Origin: a virus
Virus record (IMG/VR): IMGVR_UViG_3300006810_000150
Location: 1 to 36,443 of that record
DNA length: 36,443 bases
Reading direction: 5' to 3' (one strand)
This document shows, one piece after another, positions 7,515 through 14,194 of the stretch; the stretch's first letter is position 1, and each line of letters opens with the position of its first letter. Made by a program: the position numbers and the translations under genes. The notes beneath the pieces were generated by a model, which was not told where the DNA came from, searched no databases, and saw nothing but the letters and a program-made list of their open reading frames with translations.

Positions 7515-8044
7515 GATACAATACTCCAACGTGTTCCTTTGGTAACAACCTCTGCTTCGTGTGGATACATAAAGTTTGATGGGAACACTACGGCAGACCT
7601 AGCCTTGGGTTTCATAGTTTTTGTTGCAACTGTGAACTTACCACCTTCGTAGTCATCATTCAGATATAACAGAACTGTTGCGTGTGGATATCCATAGTGT
7701 TGTCCGTGACTGTGGTGGATGCTGTCGTAGTGTTTGGACATGAACCCACCTTCTGAATACCGATTGATACGAAAGTCTGTAAGATGTTGAACAGAGAAAT
7801 ATGGATGGTCTGTCATGTACATATTGATGGCATTTACAAAACATTTCTTGAGAGGTTCATAGAGTTCGTGTGTGTTACGAATCCAGAACTCATCCATGTT
7901 TACTCGTTCATCCGAATTGTCCACTTTACCTGTCTTATTTGCATATGTCGATTTCTGGTAATCTAGGTTTGCGCCCATAATCTCATCGGTCAAATCTTTG
8001 GAAACCATATTCGAATATTCCATAATATATTTTTCAATGTCCAT
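7502..8044 (-). CDS. 2OG-Fe(II) oxygenase, prolyl-4-hydroxylase-like
   Basis: This 180-residue protein has the double-stranded beta-helix iron site: H105 and D107 in FMSKHYD, the distal H162 in MYPHEAE and R172 in KGTRWSIVSW for 2-oxoglutarate. The turn LNDDYEGGKF is typical of prolyl-4-hydroxylase-like enzymes. It starts at ATG 8044, which shares a base with the TAA of uvsY (TAATG), so the two are coupled. Substrate unknown; it may hydroxylate a phage or host protein. Confidence 0.9.
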   Translation of the reverse strand: MDIEKYIMEYSNMVSKDLTDEIMGANLDYQKSTYANKTGKVDNSDERVNMDEFWIRNTHELYEPLKKCFVNAINMYMTDHPYFSVQHLTDFRINRYSEGGFMSKHYDSIHHSHGQHYGYPHATVLLYLNDDYEGGKFTVATKTMKPKARSAVVFPSNFMYPHEAEVVTKGTRWSIVSWLM

Positions 8045-8475
8045 TATACCATCCCAGCCTCAAACTTTTTCCAATCAGTTGCATTGCGAATATCCCATCC
8101 ACGATTGTCAATAGACTTAATGATACCCTTGCAGTAATCTACACAGGTTTCATAATATCCAATCTTGTTCTGTAGGCGTAGAATATCCTCATCTGACTGC
8201 ACATACATTTGCAAGTCAGTTTTCATTACCTTTATGTCAAAGGGTTTTGCAGCATAGACCTTTGCATCTGCCTTACCACCATAATACTCCCACTTCTCAC
8301 GATAGAGTTGCTGATGGTCGGTTCGTGCTTTGATGAGAAGAAGTTCGAAGTCAGATTTAAAATCTAACCACTTCTGTTTGATCAACTGGTTCTTATAGGA
8401 TTCTTGATCAATATGTTCATCATCTATAATTGGAAGGTCTTCTTTTGATATACGCTTCAATTCATCTAAGTTCAT
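8044..8475 (-). CDS. uvsY: UvsY recombination mediator
   Basis: The 143-residue protein aligns by eye along its whole length with T4 UvsY (137 residues): an N-terminal helical part, the central YYGGKAD, the DLQMYVQSDEDILRLQ segment and the C-terminal FEAG. UvsY loads the UvsX recombinase onto single-stranded DNA covered with gp32. A weak ribosome binding site GGAA precedes the ATG. The 145 bases upstream hold a possible structured RNA and a late promoter. UvsX itself is not in the window. Confidence 0.93.
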   Translation of the reverse strand: MNLDELKRISKEDLPIIDDEHIDQESYKNQLIKQKWLDFKSDFELLLIKARTDHQQLYREKWEYYGGKADAKVYAAKPFDIKVMKTDLQMYVQSDEDILRLQNKIGYYETCVDYCKGIIKSIDNRGWDIRNATDWKKFEAGMV

Positions 8476-8489
8476 GTTTATTCCATATT

Positions 8490-8612
8490 AAAAAAAGTGA
8501 GCAGAGTTGATGTAACTCTCTTGGTATATATTGACCCTAGTGAGGCTTGCCGAGTTATCACTAGTTATTAAGTCTCAGATTTAATAAATGTTAAAGTTTA
8601 TCGCATCTGCTC
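8490..8612 (-). ncRNA. Candidate structured RNA upstream of uvsY
   Basis: No gene fits here. Read on the minus strand after the late promoter, the stretch contains GAGCAGA (8606-8612), which can pair with TCTGCTC (8499-8505), and CTAGTGA (8558-8564), which can pair with TCACTAG (8537-8543). A third stem, AGAGTT (8514-8519) with AACTCT (8503-8508), competes with the first for the same bases. Seven U residues (8490-8496) follow, just before the uvsY ribosome binding site. It could be a small RNA with its own end, or a 5' leader that switches between two folds. Folding and conservation were not computed. Confidence 0.4.
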
Positions 8613-8617
8613 GTTTT

Positions 8618-8625
8618 TATTTATA
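8618..8625 (-). promoter_or_regulatory. T4-type late promoter upstream of uvsY leader
   Basis: A perfect TATAAATA on the minus strand overlaps the stop codon of the tail-tube-like gene. Transcription would begin near 8612, exactly at the first stem of the candidate structured RNA, about 140 bases before uvsY. Confidence 0.6.
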
Positions 8626-9208
8626 TACTTTCGATTTCATAGAGTGTGTATGCAAATGATGCACTTGCAACAAGATAATTAACATCTGTTTCTGCTTGAG
8701 TGAATTCTAATGCATCTAATGACGTTGGATACAGATCACGAAAGAAAACGTTTGCAACTGGATTATTCTTGTTTGATAGAATAGTCAGAGTTGCATCTGA
8801 GAACATTGCTCGAACTCCAGTGGCGGGTTGCACATCACCAATGTCTCTACTTGATCCTCTAGTGGCAGTAGGAGTTGCAGATGTCTCTGAACGAAAGTTC
8901 TTGAACTGGTCTGTGTTCTTTGGAAAACCAATAGAAGTAATCCATTCATGAAGTGACAAATAGTTCTCTAGATATTCATCTACAATGAAAGAAAGTGTAA
9001 ATGGGTCATATGTAACCTTATCTCCCATCATAGGAATATCAGTAAGTCTTGTGGGCATAACTGCATTACCCATACTGATAGATGGAATTGATGCTGTCAC
9101 AGTAAAAAACTCCACCTTCGGAAGTTGGTGAATGTTAAACTTAAACTGAGTTGGACTTAGGTAGTCTAACTTATCAGGTTGTCGTTCTATTGTTCTTTGT
9201 GTTGCCAT
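8621..9208 (-). CDS. Tail-tube-like structural protein
   Basis: The 195-residue protein shows the pattern of T4-type tail tube folds: an N-terminal strand (PTQFKFNIHQLP), a segment with ASIPSISMG, then GDKVTYDPFTLSFIVDE and a helix ending in LHEWI. The same arrangement is seen in gp19 of this window. It could be a tube terminator such as gp3 or another tube-like protein; its place next to gene 23 alone does not decide. I chose ATG 9208; the frame extends 16 codons upstream across the promoter and terminator, which is unlikely to be translated. A perfect late promoter lies only 5 bases before this ATG, supporting a late virion role. Confidence 0.65.
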   Translation of the reverse strand: MATQRTIERQPDKLDYLSPTQFKFNIHQLPKVEFFTVTASIPSISMGNAVMPTRLTDIPMMGDKVTYDPFTLSFIVDEYLENYLSLHEWITSIGFPKNTDQFKNFRSETSATPTATRGSSRDIGDVQPATGVRAMFSDATLTILSNKNNPVANVFFRDLYPTSLDALEFTQAETDVNYLVASASFAYTLYEIESI

Positions 9209-9213
9209 GTAAG

Positions 9214-9221
9214 TATTTATA
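9214..9221 (-). promoter_or_regulatory. T4-type late promoter with 5-base gap to ATG
   Basis: A perfect TATAAATA on the minus strand is followed after only 5 bases by the ATG at 9208. T4 late transcripts start about 5-6 bases after the octamer, so the message would have almost no leader. Confidence 0.7.
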
Positions 9222-9223
9222 AG

Positions 9224-9254
9224 AAAAAGGGAGACACCCTTTCGAGTGTCTCCC
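9224..9254 (-). terminator. Terminator after the capsid gene
   Basis: On the minus strand GGGAGACAC (9246-9254) pairs with GTGTCTCCC (9229-9237) across an 8-base loop and is followed by five U residues. It lies 33 bases past the gene 23 stop and immediately before the next late promoter, so it insulates the two units. Confidence 0.9.
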
Positions 9255-9286
9255 AAGTTTGATCACAAACTTTCTTTTTCTTATTA

Positions 9287-10626
9287 TTACATAAGGTTTG
9301 TGACTTTAACGCGACGATACCAAGCGTTGGTGTTTGCGTCGAGTGAAGCGTCAGAGTTGACGGTATCACCAGCAGCAACTGCACCAGCAGCAGCGAATGG
9401 GTTAGCAGCCATGCCGTAGCGTGTCTTGAACCCAATCTTTGGCTGGAAGGAGTTTTCACCAACGGCACGGACCATCTGTAGTGGAACGTATGGGCAATAG
9501 AAGAACCCAGCGTCGTAAGGTGATGTACCCTTATAACCAACAACGTAGTACTGAGAAGCAGCAACGTTAGCGGAATATGGATCAACATAGACCTTGTAAC
9601 GTCCGTTCATTGTACCAGCGAATGTGTTGGCTGTGTCATCAACGTTTAGTGAGTTGTTGAGGGCAGGGGTGTAATCGAAACACCGGCCATCTGTAGGGCA
9701 GAAGCAACGTCTGCTGAACAGATGATCATGTTACCCTTACCGCGACGTGTCTGCTGACCAATTGCGTTAGCATCACGTTCGATCTGGAACATTAGACCCT
9801 TGAACTTCTCAACTGACCAACGACCGTTTGAGTCAGTGTCTAGGTCGAAGATACCAGCAGTAGTTGTGTTAACTGCGGCACCCTTGACAGCGGTCACATA
9901 TAGTGAACGGATGACTTCACGGTTGATTTCAGCAAGAATTTCTGTGCTGAGAATGTTGGAAAGTTCTGTTTCGGCGTCAAGACCGTGGATTGCCTTAAGG
10001 TCTTGTGCGAGTTCCATTGTGTACTCGGCCTTGAGGGCACGGGACACAGCGGTAACGGTTGACTTCTCAATGGAGAAAGCCATCTCACCGAAAGAGTTTG
10101 TGGCGCTATCACCGAGGGCTTCTGCCTGTGATCGTGTCATACCAGTTGCACTAACGTATGTACCAGCGGAAGGTGAGTCGTTAAGAACAGCAGGGTTAGT
10201 CTCTGTTGCACCAACGTCGCCACCACCGATTGTACCAGCAGCGTTCTGGTTTGAGATGTCTGGCATTGCTTCATCAACGAGAGCTTCTGCACCATCCTGT
10301 GAGGTGAATGAAGAACGCATTGCGAAGATTAGACCAGTTGGACCTGTCATTGGCTGAACACCGCAGACATCATAAGCAATGAGGTTTGGCATTGCACGAC
10401 GAACTAGGGAAATTAGAATTGGGTCCCATGTGTCCATCTGTCCACCACCCATGCTGTTGACAGGGGCGGTTTCTGCGAGGAAGCCACGATCCTCACGGAG
10501 AGCCTTCTCTTGGTTCTCTAGGATAATTGTAGTAACAGCGCGCTTGTAAGAATCTTTGATCTCTGGAAGATCAGCGTGATCTAGGACGGGCTGCCACTTT
10601 TCTTGTAGATGTTCTGTCTGAAACAT
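9287..10626 (-). CDS. 23: gp23 major capsid protein, frameshifted in this sequence
   Basis: The N-terminal 326 residues (from 10626) and the C-terminal part (ending at 9287) are in different frames. Together they make one gp23 of about 446 residues. The first frame runs through SALQMAGV and then hits a stop at 9646. The other frame continues with DYTPALNNSLNVDDT and on to NGRYKVYVDPYSANV and IGFKTRYGMAANPFA, all typical of gp23. The break is at the T run of GTTTCGAT (plus strand 9676-9681); one more T would give GVFDYTP and restore the frame. I see no classical slippery site. A sequencing or assembly error is most likely, since this protein forms the capsid shell and cannot be lost. AAGGAG lies before the ATG. 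Confidence 0.9.
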
Positions 10627-10665
10627 TTGTTTCTCCTTATTAATTAATTACATCTAAGTGGTTTA

Positions 10666-11931
10666 TTATGAATTATTGGCGCGAGCCTTAGTCTTTGTGA
10701 TTGCAGTCATGTACTTAGCCATGCTGTCACTAACACTAATGTCCTGTGCTGCGCTGTCATGTACTTCATTATCAATAACTTGTTCTGTGATCACTTCTTC
10801 ACGAACCTTGGGGAAATAGTTCTCCTTGATTGTGTCGAGCTTTGCACGGAATGCATCTTCGTCAACGAAGTCAACATCCTCTACAAGTGACTTGAACTTT
10901 TCAACTTCTGTGTCGGTTAGGTCTTCAGAGACTTCAACGACAACGTGTTCGCGAACAAGTTCACCGTTCTTTTCTTTAAGAGCGATATTCTGTTCAAGAA
11001 CCTCATTTACCTTCTCTTCTAGTTCTGCAATCTTATCAGACTGAGCACCTAGTACGTCATACTTCTCGTCAGGAACGTCGATGTAATGATCCTCGAAAAG
11101 TTGCTTAAGACCAGAGATGAAGTCTTCTGCGATTTCACCCTTGAGTCCACGCTCGATTGCGAGTTCATTTTCCTTTGTCCATTCCTCAACAACGTAGTTA
11201 AGATAGGTATCAATTTTGTCAGTCATCTCATCCTTTGCTTCGTCAAGTTTTGTATCGAACTCATCGACAGTAACCTGATATAGACGGGCGATTTCTTCGC
11301 GGGTCTTGGACTTAACGGCTGCTTCGAAGATTGTGGATGCCTTTGACTTGAAGTCTTCAGAAAGGTCTTCACCTTCCATAAGTGCATCTACGTCTTCCTT
11401 GACGTTGATGGACTTGATCTTCTCTTCAATGGCCATCTTTGCAGCTTCGAGCTTCTTGATCTCTTCCTGCATTTCCTTATCTTCGTCATCATCTTCTTCA
11501 TCTGGGTGCATCGCGGACATGATTTTCCCATATGAAGCTTTGAGGTCTTTTGCCTTCATGGTTTCCATTTTATCATACATCGCCTTCAACATTTCCATCT
11601 TTGTACGGGGGGCGGCGGCTTCTTCAATTACCTCGTCTTCATCACTTTCGTGATCTTCTGAAACCTTTTTGGATTTTTCGGCGGGTTTCGCACCTTTCTG
11701 TTGTGCATCACCAGTAACAGGCTTTGCATTCTTTGCTGCAACGTCTGTTGGGGATGATGCGGCTTCTGGATCGACTACAGGTGCGCCACCATCTTGGACT
11801 TCACCATCGACCTTCTTGCCCTTTTCTGCTGGGACGGCACCCTTTTTCTGGGGGTCACTTTCATTCGCTTCTTCAAGCTCAGCAAGGACTTCCGCCTCCA
11901 ACTCTTCAATTGTTTGTTCTAGTTCTGACAT
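10666..11931 (-). CDS. 22: gp22-like prohead core scaffold protein
   Basis: This 421-residue acidic, helix-rich protein lies between gp21 and gp23, the place of gene 22 in T4. Its end, DSMAKYMTAITKTKARANN, resembles the C terminus of scaffold proteins that contacts the shell. It has long coiled-coil stretches (about 155-215 and 300-330). The N-terminal hundred residues are low-complexity with two copies of a basic motif (QKKGAVPAEKGKKV at 28-41 and QKGAKPAEKSKKV at 78-90). It is longer than T4 gp22 (about 270 residues), mostly because of this N-terminal part. The scaffold is assembled inside the prohead and cut by gp21. AAGGAGG lies before the ATG, and a late promoter is at 11971-11978. Confidence 0.8.
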   Translation of the reverse strand: MSELEQTIEELEAEVLAELEEANESDPQKKGAVPAEKGKKVDGEVQDGGAPVVDPEAASSPTDVAAKNAKPVTGDAQQKGAKPAEKSKKVSEDHESDEDEVIEEAAAPRTKMEMLKAMYDKMETMKAKDLKASYGKIMSAMHPDEEDDDEDKEMQEEIKKLEAAKMAIEEKIKSINVKEDVDALMEGEDLSEDFKSKASTIFEAAVKSKTREEIARLYQVTVDEFDTKLDEAKDEMTDKIDTYLNYVVEEWTKENELAIERGLKGEIAEDFISGLKQLFEDHYIDVPDEKYDVLGAQSDKIAELEEKVNEVLEQNIALKEKNGELVREHVVVEVSEDLTDTEVEKFKSLVEDVDFVDEDAFRAKLDTIKENYFPKVREEVITEQVIDNEVHDSAAQDISVSDSMAKYMTAITKTKARANNS

Positions 11932-11970
11932 AGGATGCCTCCTTTTTGCAGTAATAAAATTACTAATATT

Positions 11971-11978
11971 TATTTATA
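11971..11978 (-). promoter_or_regulatory. T4-type late promoter for gene 22
   Basis: A perfect TATAAATA on the minus strand lies 39 bases before the gene 22 ATG and just past the stop of gene 21. Transcription should start near 11965, leaving a leader that contains AAGGAGG. It can drive genes 22 and 23 up to the terminator at 9224-9254. Confidence 0.85.
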
Positions 11979-11980
11979 AA

Positions 11981-12640
11981 TTATAATCTTTGTAGAAATT
12001 TTGCAAAGGCAAGTGCTTTCCGCGATTCGTCAAGTCTTGCCTGTTTTGCATCAAATTCCCGTTTCATCTCAACCAATTCTGCTTCAAGTAGAGCACCGTT
12101 GTTCCAAACCCACTCCTTACCTTCCATAATACCTTCTACGAAAGCATTTGGAGCGGATGGATCAGCAACGATATCGGCGGCCGTTGCGAGATAGAAGTCA
12201 TCACGAACATAGTTTGCACCATTTTTTTGTTCTAGACTACCCATACCACGCGAGGAAACGCCGAGTTTAGCACCCTCGTCCATGAGATTCTTTACGATTT
12301 CACCCATTGGTGTGGACATGATCTTTGCCTCACCAATAAAGTTCTTACCGTCTTGTTCCAGACTTGTAATCATGTGTGAAACTCTTTCAAGGTTCACGGT
12401 TGGTCCGTCTGGGTGACCTAATTCACCAAAAGCACGATTCTCTTTGATGAAATTCTTGTTGTACTTTGCAACTTCCTTTGCAAGTACCTGTTCTGGATAA
12501 ACACGGCCATTTCGGTTCTTGATATCCGATTGCATGAAGATACCACGAATCTTGTAACTCTTCTTACCGTCTTCTTTTTCTTCGCAGATGTATTCTACTT
12601 CTTCTACTTGTTCTGAGAACAGTTTTACCGTGTTAGACAT
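11981..12640 (-). CDS. 21: gp21 prohead core protease
   Basis: This 219-residue protein is the T4-type prohead protease. The catalytic histidine is in FGELGHPDG (H76) and the serine in GVSSRGMGS (about S129-S130), the herpesvirus-protease-like pair of this family. It matures the prohead by cutting the scaffold and the capsid N terminus. I chose ATG 12640 with AAGGAT 8 bases upstream; the frame upstream begins with TTG inside the nitroreductase-like gene. Length agrees with T4 gp21. Confidence 0.95.
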   Translation of the reverse strand: MSNTVKLFSEQVEEVEYICEEKEDGKKSYKIRGIFMQSDIKNRNGRVYPEQVLAKEVAKYNKNFIKENRAFGELGHPDGPTVNLERVSHMITSLEQDGKNFIGEAKIMSTPMGEIVKNLMDEGAKLGVSSRGMGSLEQKNGANYVRDDFYLATAADIVADPSAPNAFVEGIMEGKEWVWNNGALLEAELVEMKREFDAKQARLDESRKALAFAKFLQRL

Positions 12641-12651
12641 TTTTCTTATCC

Positions 12652-13380
12652 TTATTTCCAAACTTCGTATTGGATTGGTTGTTTCTTCTTAGACCTAAAA
12701 TTGAAATCACGAATGTGGTGCTTTTTACGACTCACACCTTCTTGATGAAAACCAACACCCATAAGAAGAATTGGTCTTCCCTTCAGAAGTGCAGTCTCTT
12801 GTACACCCTCTTCATGAAAACATTGGCAACAACCTGTTCTATATCCCATAAGTGAGGCAACAATGTTTAAATATCCTGCAGCAATACCTACTGCAATATT
12901 TCTGTCTCTTTCAATCTCTTGCATATCCCATTCTGTCAACTCACCATTCTTTAAGAAACTTCTAGTAAGTTCGTTTCTAGGAACAGTATCTTCATGCAAG
13001 TCATCTAAGAAATTATGCTCTTCAAAAATTACTAATAGATTTGCCAAAGTCTGTGGATTTGTTTCTGCAACACGGCCTTCCAATCTTTTTCTTAGATAGA
13101 TTGGTTGTTTGTTTTGTTCACCAGAAGGTAGTTCTGGAGAATCACCGTGAGTACTAAACCCATATGTCAAGTTGTGAATGTCTTCAATAAGTGATCTATC
13201 TTCGATAAAAGTTACCTTATAGAAAGCAATATTTTGTTTACTTGGACAATTTGTTACCGCATGAATCATTGTATCAATGTCTTCTTGTGGAATTCTCTTA
13301 GTCAAGTCCCAATTTCTTTGAGTGTGTTGACTACGAATAACTGCTTTTTCAATCTCTTTATGAGTATGTGAGTTTAACAT
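12652..13380 (-). CDS. Nitroreductase-like flavoprotein
   Basis: The 242-residue protein looks like a nitroreductase-family FMN protein: RSQHTQRNWD at 16-25 is the usual FMN-contacting N-terminal motif, NCPSKQN follows, and the helix with AAGYLNIVASLMGYRTGCCQC fits the family core. Such enzymes reduce small molecules with NAD(P)H. It sits inside the head gene cluster between gp21 and a small structural protein, an unusual place for a metabolic gene. The ATG starts right after the neighbouring gene with almost no spacing, so it is co-transcribed with late head genes. Substrate unknown; the C-terminal part is less typical. Confidence 0.7.
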   Translation of the reverse strand: MLNSHTHKEIEKAVIRSQHTQRNWDLTKRIPQEDIDTMIHAVTNCPSKQNIAFYKVTFIEDRSLIEDIHNLTYGFSTHGDSPELPSGEQNKQPIYLRKRLEGRVAETNPQTLANLLVIFEEHNFLDDLHEDTVPRNELTRSFLKNGELTEWDMQEIERDRNIAVGIAAGYLNIVASLMGYRTGCCQCFHEEGVQETALLKGRPILLMGVGFHQEGVSRKKHHIRDFNFRSKKKQPIQYEVWK

Positions 13381-13391
13381 TATTACTGTCC

Positions 13392-13772
13392 TTATACTAG
13401 GTTATCGTAACCAGCAGATTTTCTTAATTTAATAATCAGAGTTGTTGCGCCAGCACAAGTTGCGAGGATATCACCCGTATAACCAGATGATTTTGGGTTC
13501 TTTGCAAGAACTGGCAGGCCATCAAATCCGCCCAACTTACCGTTACCAACCAGAGCCATTGCAGTATCATCTGTGGTTGCATCAAACTCTAGTAGTAGTG
13601 TACCACCAGTTGTACACCAGTGAACACCTACAATATCTAGTGCAGGGTTTGCGTCATGACCGTCTAGTGCAGATGCATCAACAATAACTGCTTCTGTCTC
13701 TGCACCAGTTGCAACTGCTTTGACTGTCACTTCGAAGTCTTTATCCGATAGAATCTGTGTTGCCCAAGCCAT
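13392..13772 (-). CDS. Small beta-rich phage protein, possibly a virion component
   Basis: I recognise this 126-residue protein only as a type often found beside the portal genes of marine T4-like phages. It is rich in glycine, alanine and threonine, with predicted beta strands (VTVKAVATG, EAVIVDAS, GTLLLEFDAT, TTLIIKLRK) and no catalytic motif. A capsid decoration or head-associated role is plausible from its place between head genes, but this is inference. ATG 13772 is clear. Confidence 0.65.
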   Translation of the reverse strand: MAWATQILSDKDFEVTVKAVATGAETEAVIVDASALDGHDANPALDIVGVHWCTTGGTLLLEFDATTDDTAMALVGNGKLGGFDGLPVLAKNPKSSGYTGDILATCAGATTLIIKLRKSAGYDNLV

Positions 13773-13782
13773 ATCTTAGTCC

Positions 13783-14031
13783 TTAAATGTTTAGCATTTC
13801 TCGTTCAAAGTAAGACATTAGGTCTTTTTCCGACACTTTGAACTGTTTTGAAACGTCTTTTATTGTTTTTTCGAAACTATTTAGGAAATCTGAGGGTTTG
13901 GAATCCATAACACTGAAAATAGAGTCAACAGCGTTCTTCATCTTAGGAGAAAGTTTCCGATACTCCTTAGACTTACGATGCTCATCCTTCTCTAGAACTG
14001 TCTGTTCGTAGATGTCCTCAATCTTCCTCAT
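13783..14031 (-). CDS. Small helical head protein, gp68 candidate
   Basis: The 82-residue protein is helical and charged, between gp67 and gp21. In T4 the order is 20-67-68-21, so the position suggests a gp68-like prohead core protein, although it is shorter than T4 gp68 (about 141 residues) and sequence similarity is not evident by eye. The ATG lies inside the end of gene 67 (14-base overlap) with GAGG-like sequence just before it. Confidence 0.55.
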   Translation of the reverse strand: MRKIEDIYEQTVLEKDEHRKSKEYRKLSPKMKNAVDSIFSVMDSKPSDFLNSFEKTIKDVSKQFKVSEKDLMSYFEREMLNI

Positions 14032-14194
14032 TTACGTCCTCAATAGGTGACTTGACAAAACTGTTTGCAACTTCTCTTCGTTGCATCTCTAGTTTGCTAC
14101 CCACTCTATCTGCCATATCGTTTTGAAAAATTCTCTCTGCCTCAATGTTGTTTCCTGAGACAATTGCGTTTAGTAAATCTTTTGTGGTGTTCAT
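14018..14194 (-). CDS. 67: gp67-like prohead core protein (58 residues)
   Basis: A short gene of 58 codons starts at ATG 14194, overlapping the stop of gene 20 as ATGA, with AAGGAG 7 bases upstream. Its core, LLNAIVSGNNIEAERIF followed by QNDMADRV and VANSFV, matches T4 gp67 (LIEAIKSNDLVAARKLF and onward). The C-terminal end is acidic (EDVNEED), a short version of the acidic tail of T4 gp67 (80 residues). gp67 is a component of the prohead core, located between gene 20 and gene 68 in T4, exactly as here. Confidence 0.85.
   Translation of the reverse strand: MNTTKDLLNAIVSGNNIEAERIFQNDMADRVGSKLEMQRREVANSFVKSPIEDVNEED

Noticed and set aside
9646-9646. Intron or homing endonuclease insertion splitting gene 23
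   Set aside because: The two frames meet without any inserted sequence; only one base is needed to join them.
9676-9681. Programmed -1 frameshift in gene 23
   Set aside because: A slippage of -1 would restore the frame, but no X-XXY-YYZ heptamer is present; a missing base in a T run explains it more simply. Kept as a checkable finding rather than a recoding call.
9800-10357. Plus-strand open frame of 185 codons opposite gene 23
   Set aside because: It lies wholly antisense to the capsid gene, is Ser/Arg/Val-rich as expected from the complement of a well-expressed gene, has no family motif and no ribosome binding site that stands out.
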